64,000 nt of DNA from Salvia splendens (Eukaryota > Streptophyta > Magnoliopsida > Lamiales > Lamiaceae), in assembly GCF_004379255.2 (NCBI RefSeq), contig NC_056052.1:13982589-14046588 (forward strand), given 5' to 3'. The notes under the pieces were generated by a model. The model worked only from the letters and a program-made list of their open reading frames with translations, searched no databases and had not been told where the DNA came from. Positions 22,731 to 32,647 of the stretch are shown in pieces. The position numbers were made by a program, and so were the translations under genes. The first letter of the stretch is position 1, and every line of letters begins with the position of its first letter.

Positions 22731-23224
22731 CTCCTCTCCACAACCATCAACGTCATATTCTCCATTGGCCATGAGAGATTAGAACTTATTCGTACTCATG
22801 ATATTTCTAGACAAATCATCTCTGCTCCATCCGCTCTTGTTCGAGGAATGCCGGAACCCCCTCTCGATCTCCCTCGTGCACCCCCTCTCGATCTCGTTAG
22901 CGTCCGTCGGTGTGAACCATCATCTTCCCATGTCCCGTCCCCGTTCCCCTTTTCTTGTGTGCCACTTGTGTACTTGTTTACCGCTCTTTCCATTCGGTCA
23001 TTTCTAAGGTTTTGTGATCCCCTTTCCATTTTGCCGACATCATGAGTATCGCCCACAATATCCGGGCCCTCCCACACCGGGTCAAACCTCTTTTCCCCAT
23101 CCTGTCTAGATCTTGGTGATGCCCCCTTCCCCTTGTTTCGCCTTTGCCAATTCCATTCATTGTTGTCATTGGGTATGGCGCTTGTGTTTGCTTGCTTTTC
23201 GGCCGAGCCATTCACTCCTTGATT

Positions 23225-23240
23225 TGCCTTATGTGGAGTT
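23225..23240. repeat. TSD of LINE M (partner 25751-25766)
   Basis: Sixteen base pairs with a single T/C mismatch flank LINE M inside ORF1 of LINE K. Confidence 0.88.
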
Positions 23241-25750
23241 TTTTTTTTTAATCAAACACACCCCAAAGGGCGGAGGGTTGAGGCGGACCCACACCTGTGC
23301 ATTACCAAAACCATTGGTTACAAACAAACATACACCGAGTCGCCCAAAAGTGACGACTCGCCAAGGCATGACAAATTAGAGTATAACGAGGGCGTCCCTA
23401 ACAACTAGAGGTGGTCATCTATATACTATCAATATCCAATTACCATTTGATACAACCTTTGTATCCCCAACACTTCTGTCCATCACCTAGCTAAGGCCCG
23501 CAATAGGGATACCTCCGCTAGGTACATGCCCTCCTGGATCAAGGTCCTCGATGTGGCCCTCTATCTCCCGGTTGGGGCACCCACATGCGACACTCATGGA
23601 GCTAAAGCTCGCGTCATTCGCACCCGATGGGACACTCCCAAATGTCACCGTAGCAACATTCTCCTTCAAATGCCAATCATCCACGTGTGGAGCCTTGGTG
23701 TGCATATCGCCCTCATGCACTTTTCCTTTCCTCCTCCTCGACACCAATTAAAAGCCATCCTCATCCACATTTGGGTGATTCCTACTAGCCACTCTTGACT
23801 TCGACGATCCCGCACCCAATGTACCCTCGATGTACTCCGCGTGATTGTTACAATCTTTGGACTTCTCCAACTGTCCAATGGACGATGGAGTGCCATTCTC
23901 CTTTGGGCGCCACTCACGGCGGATGATCTTGGCGGCATGGCTTGAAAGGTTCTCCTTGTATGAAGCTCGGCGACCCTTGTCTCTACCCCGAGACTTCCTT
24001 CCCGCTGCATGGCAATCCTCTTTCTCATGCCCAACATGTTTACAATTACAACAAAACAATGGAATACGGTCCCATGCCACTTTGTACCTCGAGTCTTTGC
24101 CTCGGATATTAAGGATGATCTCTTCCGTCGGGGGAGTAGAGATGTCAATCTCTACGCAAATCCTTGCGAAGGAGAGTCGGCTTTGATGAATTGTGGCATG
24201 ATCGGCTTGTAGTGGCTTGCCAAGGAGCTTACCGATTGCCAAGAGGGCCGAGTCCTCATAGAGATGAGCCGGTATACCTAAAATGTTACACCACACGGCA
24301 ACAATTGGCGACTCAAAGAACGTGTCAAAATCCGGCGCCCACTTGAACACCCTCATCGGATGGCAATCAACATACCAATTCGGACTCCCATTAGGGCCAT
24401 TTAGCACCTTAGCAAAATCGGCCACCTCTTGAAATTGGAGTAAAATATGCTTAGCATTCAAGTATTTCCATGTGAATGCTCCAACTAGCCCCATGCCACT
24501 AAGACTTTTTTGAATTTGGGTTGTGGACGGGAGTGAATGGGAGAACTTCCCGACAATAGCTAGCCCTAGCTTCTCCGAGAGAAAATCCGTTTCAAAATCG
24601 GAAAAGGAGAGCGATGGTGTACCTTCAAAAGAGCCGGCTGTACCCAATGGCTTGGTCTTGCCGTCGTCCAAGGGGATTGGCTCGGACTTTCGATTTGGGG
24701 CCGATGAACCCTCCACGGCCCCGGTCCCCCCGCGGTTGGAATGATTCGTTGCCCCCTTCCACACATTCGCCGGCGGTGCCAGCTTTTCCAGTGACGGCTC
24801 CGGCGGTTGTGCCACGGGGGCACGGTCTTCCACGCGTGCATCAGCCTCAAGGTGGAGGTAAGTAGCACATGGAATTGCTTGTGAGTACAAATTGTCATTT
24901 TCCCCATTTGGAGCAACACCTTCTTCCCCATGCAAAGTGGTCTTTGTCTCTACCTCTTTTTGCAAGTCACATGATTCCAACACATCACATGCCACCCCTT
25001 CATCTAGCCTAGGACCCATGTGATGTATTGTACTTGCACCGGTTGGGTGGTGGTCCAGCTCACTCCGGCTCGCCGGCGCCGGCGAAATTCCGGCCACCTC
25101 CTCAGAGTTGAGCATTTCCATTGCAATCTTCTTCTTCTTTTCTTCCATCTTTGCTGTCGACTCCTTCATCGGCTCAACTACCCCCCGGAAATCGGATTTG
25201 ACTGGTGGGTCCAATAGGTCATCGTCCGAGATTCCGGCAGCAAAATACCGTTCATGGTCGAGAAGGAGTAAGTGACCCGTAGCTGCTTCGAAGGGGCCCG
25301 GCCTCGCCATTTGAGCAAACGTTCTCATCGTATACCCATCGGAAGGCTGCTCTCCTTCCGGCGACGCCGTCTCCTCATCATTTTTCCCAGCGAGTAGCTC
25401 CTCGGCCATTTCGAAGATCATTTTTTTCTTGATTCGACTAACCCCCGAAATAGTCTCAAGGCCTGTACGTTTCAGCTCACGTCGGCCTCTCTCAGGGAAA
25501 GGTGTCCCGGCCCTCTTCGTCTTTGGCCGTGGGATGAAAGGGAGACTCCGTTCCGGCGAGCGGGGTGATTGGATCGTGTGAGATGAAACCGTAGCAGCCT
25601 CAAACGCCGGTTCTCCGCCGGCCTTCACCATAGTCATGGCTGAAGATTACATTTCACCTCCCTCAAAGGGGAGGGAGGGAGAGTGGACGAAATCTAGAGA
25701 GAAGTGAGAGCTTCTCTCTCTTGAAGGCTTGGTCCCGCTTTCGGTTACGT
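23241..25750 (-). mobile_element. LINE M: ORF1-only L1-type element (no ORF2)
   Basis: A 2.5-kb insertion with both ends defined: T9 at 23241-23249 (poly(A) on the minus strand) and a 16-bp TSD of the form TGCCYTATGTGGAGTT at 23225-23240 and 25751-25766 (one mismatch). Inside are a 5' stem-loop, a long ORF1 (25637-23748, plus 86 more codons after one stop) and a 3' UTR of about 235 bp. No endonuclease, RT or RNase H is present. The 3' terminus differs from the other LINEs but keeps a hairpin and TTTGATT before the tail. It is either a deletion derivative or a lineage that moves by ORF1 alone with borrowed ORF2, as HAL1 elements do in mammals. Confidence 0.85.
23748..25637 (-). CDS. ORF1 of LINE M, DUF4283/CCHC protein
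   Basis: Open for 629 codons from ATG 25637. The N-terminus is unlike the other LINEs here. The middle is acidic and Pro/Glu-rich. The DUF4283-like core lies at about residues 355-505 (VGKFSHSLPS, CHPMRVFKWAPDFD, ESPIVAVWCN, IGKLLGKP). The CCHC knuckle CCNCKHVGHEKEDC is near 530, followed by a basic Lys/Arg stretch. A single TAA (23748-23750) ends it, but the same frame stays open for 86 further codons to 23487, so the TAA may be a recent nonsense change. The protein should bind RNA; with no ORF2 alongside, it could only help movement with RT supplied in trans. Domain call firm, activity unknown. Confidence 0.8.
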   Translation of the reverse strand: MTMVKAGGEPAFEAATVSSHTIQSPRSPERSLPFIPRPKTKRAGTPFPERGRRELKRTGLETISGVSRIKKKMIFEMAEELLAGKNDEETASPEGEQPSDGYTMRTFAQMARPGPFEAATGHLLLLDHERYFAAGISDDDLLDPPVKSDFRGVVEPMKESTAKMEEKKKKIAMEMLNSEEVAGISPAPASRSELDHHPTGASTIHHMGPRLDEGVACDVLESCDLQKEVETKTTLHGEEGVAPNGENDNLYSQAIPCATYLHLEADARVEDRAPVAQPPEPSLEKLAPPANVWKGATNHSNRGGTGAVEGSSAPNRKSEPIPLDDGKTKPLGTAGSFEGTPSLSFSDFETDFLSEKLGLAIVGKFSHSLPSTTQIQKSLSGMGLVGAFTWKYLNAKHILLQFQEVADFAKVLNGPNGSPNWYVDCHPMRVFKWAPDFDTFFESPIVAVWCNILGIPAHLYEDSALLAIGKLLGKPLQADHATIHQSRLSFARICVEIDISTPPTEEIILNIRGKDSRYKVAWDRIPLFCCNCKHVGHEKEDCHAAGRKSRGRDKGRRASYKENLSSHAAKIIRREWRPKENGTPSSIGQLEKSKDCNNHAEYIEGTLGAGSSKSRVASRNHPNVDEDGF

Positions 25751-28375
25751 TGCCCTATGTGGAGTTGCACTGTTGTAGTTTCTTTTTGCCGGCCTTTCGG
25801 TCTTGCCCCCGCATAGCACACGCTACTTGAGTGACCGACGTGCTTACACTCCTGGCAATAGGCGGGGATCTTATCCCATTGGACTTGTTGCACCATCGGA
25901 CTTGTGATGTCGATCTCGACACAAATTCACGCGAAGGAGAGCCTTGTTTTGTTGACGGTGGCTCGGTTGACTTGGATTGGAGTCCCAAGGAGTTTTTCGA
26001 TTGCGAAGAGGGCCGAATGATCGGACAAGTGGATTGGAAGGCCAATTAGGTTGCACCAAATTGCTGCTATCGGTGACTCGCAATAGGCATCAAAGTCCGG
26101 GGACCATTTGAAGACCCTCATTGGGTGGCGATCAATGAACCACACCGGTGTTCCCTTCGGGCCACTTAGGAGCTTAGCATAATCCGCCAAATCCTCGCAT
26201 TGAATAAGAATGTGTTTGACGATAATGTATTTCCAAGTGAAACCACGGTGAAATTTAACGTTATTAAGGGCATTTTGAATTTGGGAAAATACCTACAATG
26301 GCGTGCCCAACATTCTCGGCGAGCTTCCGTATCTCCATCCCCGAGAAGTATATGGTCGGTACTCCATTGGAAACTGATGCAAATCCTATGTTTTGGATCT
26401 TGTCGGGCACGAACACGTGCGGTCCATTCGGGTCGGGAACCCCCTTGAGCATATCCGCCATTGAATGCCAACCGTTGTTTTGCTTCGGGGCCTTTTCACC
26501 TCCTTCGGGCCTCATTCGAGCCTGTTTCGGTTGTGTCCCCCATTTTTGCTTGATTCGAGCCTGTGGAAGTTGTTGAGTTTGCTTTGAAGAGGTCAGCCAT
26601 TTCGCTCGGTTTAGAGGATGAGCTCGGGTTCTCCGCATTTCCCCCAACATTGGGGCCACCGGCCATTCCCATGGTGACATCTCCTTCACCCGATCTTACA
26701 TTCACGTTAGTAGGCGTGAATTGTTGCGCTTTGTCTCTTGGCTACGTCATCGGTCCAACCGCATTGCCAACCTTCCTTGGCATGCCGCTCTCAAAGTTGT
26801 CTCGGATCTTGTGGATTCGGCCCTTCTCCAAGGGGGAGAATTCCTCATGGTAGGGACTGAAAGCGGACAAAGGTGTTGGTATTGGTATTTGTAGCTCGGA
26901 CCCCAGCTGGTAGGTACTGGGTGGTTCGGCCGTCATCCGTGCGTTCTCCTCATGCCGGTGACGAGTAGTGGTTGTGCGGCCAAGGCATCGAGCATGTCCG
27001 CCGAGTCCAAGGATGCAAGTTGGAGTAGGTTGCTTGATTTTGGCTGCACTTGGCCTCCAACGGCCAGTGCTACACGTGACTCCTCAAGGTAGCAAGGCGC
27101 CAAGGAACTTTCAAAAGGTGCCCTTGTTCCTATTACCATTTCGGGAAGCTTGACTCCCTCTTCCCCCAAGATTCCTTTTGCTTTTGCTGCACCAAGTACC
27201 ATAGTTTTGTCTTGACCCAATGGGGTGTCCTTCCCCTCGGCGACGGTGGACTCCACGCGGGCTGAAAGGCCGGCCTTCTGGCCGAAAATTGTAGTTTTTT
27301 CGGGAGATGCTTGTTTTTCGGCCTCCGGCCCTTCCATTTCTCGGTCCTTGTTATTCCCACTTTTGTTCGTGCTCCTCCGACCTAGAAGAGTCCCCCATTA
27401 CGTGTATCGGAGTCGCCGGGAGATGGAGCCTTTGCACTTGGGACTTCCGGGCGAATATCCATCTTCCTCACCGAAATCGATCCTCTTTCTTAGTTGCTTG
27501 TCTTCGGGGAGTGGAGAGGGGAAAAATCTCTTCCGACCATTCCCTTTAGTGGGTGGTGCCGGGGTGCTACGATGCATCTTGATTTTTGCTCTCGTGATTT
27601 TCATCGCCAACTTCTTGGAGAGTTGCTTCGGGGATGACTTCTCCTCCGACATGAATACCATATGTTGATCCGAGATGGCTATGGCCTCCTCGGGGTCCGG
27701 TGGGTGACCCATTGCTTCGGCCAGCCGAGAGGAAGTCTTCGGCGAGGTGTGACCAAGTTCCGGCAGAGGGCGTGACTCCGGGATTGGAAGGTGCGGGCAA
27801 TGGCCAAAGTAGCTGCCGACGTGGCTATGCGTCTAGGCCGGCGGAGGGGGGTGTTGTGAGACGATGTGGGTGACGCGTTGTCGGGTGGGTGTGGTGGGCG
27901 GGTGGTGTGAATGACCGGCGCGGTGAGTAACCGTGGGGCTGAGGGGATGTAGCCGGCAGAGATGGTAATCGGCGAAGTTGTTTAGGCGTGAGACAATAGG
28001 GGAATTTTAGAGAGAGGGAGGAGCTTCTCACTCTAGAACAAAAGTTTTACGCCTAAAAATTCGTTACGCTATTATCTGGGGTCTAGCGGGACTCTGCGGG
28101 CAAGTTGCTCGCAGCCTTCCAAAAAACTCCACCCTATTGCACCACGTTTTGCCTCAAACCGCCGGTCACTCTCCGCACCTCCAGTCGGCTTTGGTCGGCG
28201 TTCACCACTCTACACGCAATCCCCAAAGGCTCTGGCCTTTGCACCTCCTCCGACGGCATTTCACCTCCCGTTGCACCTCTCTCCCACACATCCCGCCACC
28301 CCCTCGGTTAAAAATCCCACCGCCTGCATCTTGCCTTGCCAGCGGCTAGGCCACATTGTTTCCCATCGGCCGGCC

Positions 28376-28920
28376 ATGCCGGATCCCCCTTCGCTCTCCC
28401 CTCCGGACCTCGAGGAAGTGCGGGACATCCCGGACCATCAAATGGTTTTTCGTTCGAGTAAGGACACACCCTCAAAAAAGTTGGCAAGTCCGTGAAGGTC
28501 AAGAACACACAATCCTGACTCAAGATCCGAAAGAGTACCCCGGCGCCACCATCCAAAGGAAATGGGCGGAAACGGTTCGTCCCATCCCCACTCCCGGAGG
28601 ACAAGCAACTCCGTAAGAAGCTCACTTTTGGAGGTGACGGTAGTCCCCCCTCCGAAAAGCCGAAATGCAAGGTAGTGATTTTTCCGGCGAACACAAATCT
28701 CGAAGTGGACGGGCTCCCCATGGTCCCTAACGACGACAACCCGGCCAACTTTGTGACCATTGAAGAGGAGTCCATTGAGGCGAGCATTGAGCCGAATGAC
28801 GTCAACTCCGAGCTCATTTTAAGTCGCATGCAGTTCCCGGCGTCAAAGACCTCATGTTGTACCATCCCCAACCCAATGAGGGTACCGATTGTGAGGCACA
28901 TGGCGTCTTGGGCGTTGAAA
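28376..28920 (+). pseudogene. ORF1 remnant of LINE N
   Basis: ATG 28376 (MPDPPSLSPPD) matches the start of other family ORF1s. A frameshift near 28480 and a stop follow; the basic motif (RKSTPAPPSKG, then RKRF) sits near 28530-28580 in another frame, and CKVVIFPAN near 28670 corresponds to CKGPIFPTS of LINE C. About 190 codons are left; the DUF4283-like core and the CCHC knuckle are missing because the sequence switches to ORF2 near 28920. Confidence 0.75.
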
Positions 28921-30060
28921 AAGTAGTCTTGATCCAACAACTCCCACCCTCCCGGGAGGTAATAGCACTCCCCGATCCCCCGAATGAAGAGGAAGTTAAA
29001 AAGGCCGTCTTCGACACCTCCGGGGATAGTGCACCAGGGCAGGATGGCTTCACGGCCTCATTCTACCAAGCTGGTTGGGAGACGGTAGGGCCAGACGTGG
29101 TTGCAGCAATCAGACAATTCTTTGGAGGGGCTTTCCTCCCCGAACTATTACGGCCACAAGCCAATGTTCTTATTCCAAAAAAGCCAGCGCCGGAATCGTC
29201 GGGTGATTACCGCCCAATCAGCCCGTGCAAAGTCTTCAACAAGATCATCACAAAGATTCTATCGAAGAGACTAACTCCCCTCCTCCCACTGGTTATCTCT
29301 CCAAACCATAGTGGGTTCGTGAAGGGACGGTTTCTCAATGATAACGTCCTATTAGCACAAGAGATGTTCCATGAGCTCTCGAGAAGTGCTCCGGCCCCCA
29401 ATGTCGCGGTCAAGATCGATATGGCTAAGGCCTACGACCGAGTCCAGTGGCCTTTCTTACAAAAGTGCTACACCGAATGGGATTCCCGGCCTCGTGGATC
29501 TCTATGATTGAAAGATGGGTGGGATCATGTTGGTTTTCGATTCTGATCTATGGGGTCCCATCGGGCTTTTTCATATCCACCTGCGGCCTTCGATAGGGAG
29601 ACCCAATATCACCGGCCTTATTCGTGATTGCAGCCGACTACCTCTCAAGAGAGCTAGACAAGCTTATTTTTGGGAAAGAAGGAGATGACCTTCAAGGCTA
29701 CCCGCCACTGCATCGAGATAAGCCACCTTGCCTACGCCGATGACATCGTGATCTTCACACAAGCGGCAGCGGGCCCCCTCCGGCGTATTCGAACGTGTCA
29801 AGATGATTATGCGGGGGTCTCAGGACAGCAGATCAACTTAGCAAAAAGCAATTTCTACATCGCCGAAAGACATGAAGGATGCGCCAACCTGATCCAAGCC
29901 GAAGGCGGCTTCGAGCGAGGTACGTTCCCCTTTTTGTACTAAGGGGTCCCTGTTTATCGTGGTGTTAAGCGTACAGACATGTTCATGTTCCTACGGGAAA
30001 AGATTGCCGCAAGAACCTCGGATTGGGCTCATCGCCACCTCTCTTTTGGAGGAAGGCTTA
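28921..30060 (+). pseudogene. ORF2 remnant of LINE N (RT only)
   Basis: Begins inside the RT N-terminus (LIQQLPPSREV, compare DLIQQVHSAEQ of LINE C) with no endonuclease. Motifs: FVKGRFLNDN near 29320, KIDMAKAYDRV near 29410, YADD near 29740, SGQQINLAKSN near 29825. Frameshifts near 29470 and 29670 and a TAA at about 29940-29942 break it. It stops at FGGRL, where the LTR of Gypsy P begins. Motif A and YADD survive, but the enzyme cannot be made. Confidence 0.83.
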
Positions 30061-30826
30061 TGATGGAGACACAACCAAACTGATTTACAAGGATGAGAAG
30101 ATGGATCCATTGATCATTCCAAGTGGGCCAATTACAAGAGCTCTCTAAGAAGATAAAGGAGTCCATGTTGCTTTCAGTTGTTGAAATAAAAGCCCAATTA
30201 CAAGACCATTCTACATTTGGCCAAGTGGTGAATATTATTCAAGTTTGTGGGCAGCCCAAGACTTGAATTTTGGAGTCACTACATATCACATTTTGGAGGC
30301 CCAAATTGATGATACATGATTCATTTTCGTCAAAGTTGGAGCAGCCAAAATGAAGGGTCCATTTTAGTAACATTTTATGTTAAATAAGTGACTTTAGATA
30401 TCCTAGAGTTACACAAAAGGTTTAAGAGTTACTTTTCTTTTATTATGAGTCATTTAAGTGTCTTAAGTTGTACTAATGATGTGAGACTTTCAAGAGTCCA
30501 TTCTAGCCTATAAATAGTCTTGTAAGCATGTCATTTGAAGACACCATTGATCAAATACGAAATAGACTTTGTCTTGTGAGTTGAATTCTCTTTGTAGAGG
30601 TTTTCACTTGTTTGGAACTTATCAAGATACTTTGAGCAAGTTCTTGTGGCGTTCAACCATACCGAGGTTCTTGGCTGATCATATAGCCAACGGGTCGAGG
30701 TTTTCCAAGCTCTGGAAGTGGATCAAACCAGATTATCAATCAAGTGAGTCCGCTGCCAAACCTTATACGTGGGGTTCTTGGATCAATATATCCAACGGGC
30801 CCTTCGTCGTATCCCAATCTATATCA
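30061..30826 (+). repeat. 5' LTR of Gypsy P
   Basis: 766 bp, starting TGATGGAG and ending TATATCA. Copies in this window: the solo LTR (5776-14303), 40683 to about 41236 and 41250-42021, all minus. It holds a TATA-like box at 30509-30517. A stretch from about 30580 to 30826 is open for some 85 codons in several copies. Confidence 0.92.
30509..30517 (+). promoter_or_regulatory. TATA-like box in the Gypsy LTR
   Basis: TATAAATAG, 450 bp into the LTR, the usual place for the U3/R boundary signal of a plant LTR promoter. The same box is present in the minus-strand copies near 13845, 41004 and 41566. Confidence 0.65.
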
Positions 30827-30828
30827 TT

Positions 30829-30843
30829 TGGTATCACGAACCA
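30829..30843 (+). other. Primer-binding site of Gypsy P
   Basis: TGGTATCACGAACCA begins 2 nt after the LTR. Its first 8 nt match the complement of plant initiator tRNA-Met; the rest is imperfect. Confidence 0.7.
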
Positions 30844-31166
30844 ACTGGTATTGATCTATTCTTAGCTTTATTTTACATTGTTTATCTTTCATATCCTTGA
30901 AAAAAAAAACTGGAAATACATATTTCACCTCATATTTTCTTGACCATTTCCTTTCATCCTTCATTCAAGGGCTGAAGTTTGGTTGGTCGTTATTAGTTCT
31001 TGTTTGTTCTTGATTTGTTTTTTACTTGTGTTATCTTTGCAAAAGAGAAAGAGTGGTAAAAGGCTTGAGTGGTGAGATTATTTGAGGGGAGGTAAAAGCC
31101 AACGAGTGATATACAAGAGTGTTTTGTGAGGTTTATTTTTGTGTGATACACGAGTGAACTGTGAGG
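30844..31166 (+). other. Untranslated leader of Gypsy P
   Basis: Sequence between the primer site and the gag ATG. AT-rich with A and T runs and no long ORF on the plus strand. The packaging signal would be expected here but cannot be recognised. Confidence 0.5.
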
Positions 31167-32249
31167 ATGGATTCTACTGATGAAAATCAAATTGATCCTA
31201 CGTTGCAAGCCATCCAATAACATTTTAGAAGGCTTGGACGTGTTCTGGAAAGTGTTTCAGAGTGCTTGGAGAGGCTGGAACTTCAAGCAAATGCAAACAA
31301 TAACGAGGAAAAAGAGAGTGGAGGAGAGGATAATGCTTCACATAGGCATCGAAATGAGAGGCATGGAAACGGTAGAAGAGGGCGTACAAATGAAGTTGAT
31401 GGTGATTTGAGAAGCATCAAACTGAAGATCCCAACATTCCAAGGAAGGAGTGACCCCGAAGCTTATTTGGAGTGGGAGAGAAAGGTGGATCTCATCTTTG
31501 AATGTCACAACTATTCCGAGGAGAAAAAGGTTAGGCTTGCTGCTATTGAATTCACTGACTATGCTATTGTTTGGTGGGATCAATTGACAACTAGTACAAG
31601 GCGATATGGAGGAAGACCAGTTTCGACTTGGGAAGAAATGAAAGGCATAATGCGTAAGAGATTTGTACCTTCTCATTATTTTCGTGAATTGTATAAAAAA
31701 TTACAATCTATGAAACAAGGTACTAAATCTGTTGATGAGTACTACAAAGAGATGGAGATTGCTATGATTAGGGCAAATGTTGAAGAAGATAGAGAAGCAA
31801 CCATGGCTCGATTCTTATGTTGGCTGAATAGGGAGATTGCAAACATTGTGGAGCTTCAACACTATGTGGAGTTGGAGGACATGGTTCATATGGCCATGAA
31901 GGTGGATGGACAATTGAAGAAGAAGGGAACAATCCAAAAGAAATTTTCAACAAGTTCTCATTCGTCAAGGACAAAAGAGTGGACTTCATCCAAATCCAAT
32001 TTTGGGGCAGCTTCTAAACCCCAAAATGAAGCGTCGACATCCAAGTCCAAAGAATTTGAGAAGGGTAAAGGTATTTCTACTTCTACTTCTACTCGAAATA
32101 GAGATATCAAATGTTTTCGTTGTCAAGGTGTTGGAAACATTGCATCTCAATGTCCAAACAAAATGGTGATGATTTTGAAGCCAAATGGAGAGATAGAATC
32201 TGAAAGTGAACGTGAAGATGATAATGATGAGGAGGAGGATAAGCAATAG
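31167..32249 (+). pseudogene. gag: gag of Gypsy P
   Basis: ATG 31167 is in frame with the gag body but meets TAA at codon 18 (31218-31220); the frame is then open to TAG 32247-32249. The gag core (KLKIPTFQGRSDPEAYLEWE, then WWDQL, then a long helical segment to about 31920) is typical of plant Ty3/Gypsy elements. It is followed by a Ser/Lys-rich spacer and a knuckle, CFRCQGVGNIASQC near 32110, whose expected His is Asn. After the TAG the frame continues open into protease, so gag and pol were probably one polyprotein. Gag forms the particle around the RNA; the two stops and the altered knuckle make it defective. Confidence 0.87.
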
Positions 32250-32402
32250 GAGGAGATTGGACCAGAACATGGAGAACTTTTGGTGGTTCGAAGGGCTCTA
32301 AACATGCAAAACAGAAACGATGATCAACAAAGGGAGAACATCTTCCACACAAGGTGTTTGGTCCAAGGTAAACTTTGCATAATGATTATTGATGGTGGTA
32401 GT

Positions 32403-32414
32403 TGTGCAAATGTT
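32403..32414. repeat. TSD of LINE D (partner 40141-40152)
   Basis: TGTGCAAATGTT on both sides; the last two T of the left copy overlap the T run. Removing LINE D and one copy restores the Gypsy protease frame. Confidence 0.92.
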
Positions 32415-32647
32415 TTTTTTTTTTTTTTTTAATCAAACACCTCTACGGTGGAGGGTTCGTGGGTCCCTCATCCCTATATTTCCAAAAGAGATAATTACAA
32501 GGCGTGGCCACACCCAAAAGTGGTGTGCCGTAACAAAATCAAGAGTAGTATGCGGTCCGATCCCACAAGGTTCGGACCTCATCATACTCCTTTCCAAAAT
32601 ACAATTAACCACAAAGCTAGTCACTATTATCTCCCATCGTCTCATGA

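Larger units (their letters stand above)
22528..27712 (-). pseudogene. ORF1 of LINE K, degenerate and split by LINE M
   Basis: Starts at ATG 27712 (MGHPPDPEE) with the family basic motif (RSTPAPPTKG, then RKRF) near 27560. Pieces in several frames follow down to 25753, including the DUF4283-like core (26190-25927, RHPMRVFKW) and a CCHC knuckle (CQECKHVGHSSSVC) near 25840. LINE M is inserted directly after. The C-terminal part resumes at 23236 with an Arg/Gly-rich stretch (about 22830-22900) and ends near 22528. A perfect 20-bp tandem duplication at 22691-22730 shifts the frame. At least five frame breaks; not translatable as one protein. Confidence 0.83.
18827..28045 (-). mobile_element. LINE K: degenerate full-length L1-type LINE split by LINE M
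   Basis: Minus-strand LINE in two blocks, about 18827-23240 (tail, 3' UTR, ORF2, end of ORF1) and 25751 to about 28045 (rest of ORF1, 5' UTR, 5' stem-loop). The junction is secure because LINE M between them has a 16-bp TSD and ORF1 similarity continues across it. The 3' end shows the family terminus (from 18848) followed by A5 and TAA repeats instead of plain poly(A). No TSD for K itself was found. ORF2 has lost about 790 bp near 21838, and both ORFs carry many lesions. The closest relative is LINE A. Confidence 0.85.
28110..30060 (+). mobile_element. LINE N: internally deleted L1-type LINE, cut by Gypsy P
   Basis: Plus-strand LINE. The 5' UTR is recognisable from about 28139 (CACCACGTTTTG as in LINE C), though the terminal stem-loop is not seen and the exact start is unclear. 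The N-terminal part of ORF1 is joined near 28920 to the middle of ORF2. RT then runs to 30060, where the Gypsy P LTR begins at TGATGGAG. The remainder would lie beyond Gypsy P, outside this window. The 65 bases between LINE K and here are unassigned. Confidence 0.8.

Noticed and set aside
22470..23045. A 191-codon plus-strand ORF near the end of LINE K ORF1
   Set aside because: Shadow of the Arg/Gly-rich ORF1 C-terminus on the minus strand; the region aligns with ORF1 of other LINEs.
30829..30843. A tRNA gene suggested by similarity to the initiator tRNA-Met 3' end
   Set aside because: Only a primer-binding site: short, directly after the LTR, and no cloverleaf around it.
32380..32400. Protease motif D-G-G read as loss of the usual D-S/T-G active site
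   Set aside because: As far as I recall, this plant Gypsy group commonly has IDGGSC here, so it is not taken as a lesion.
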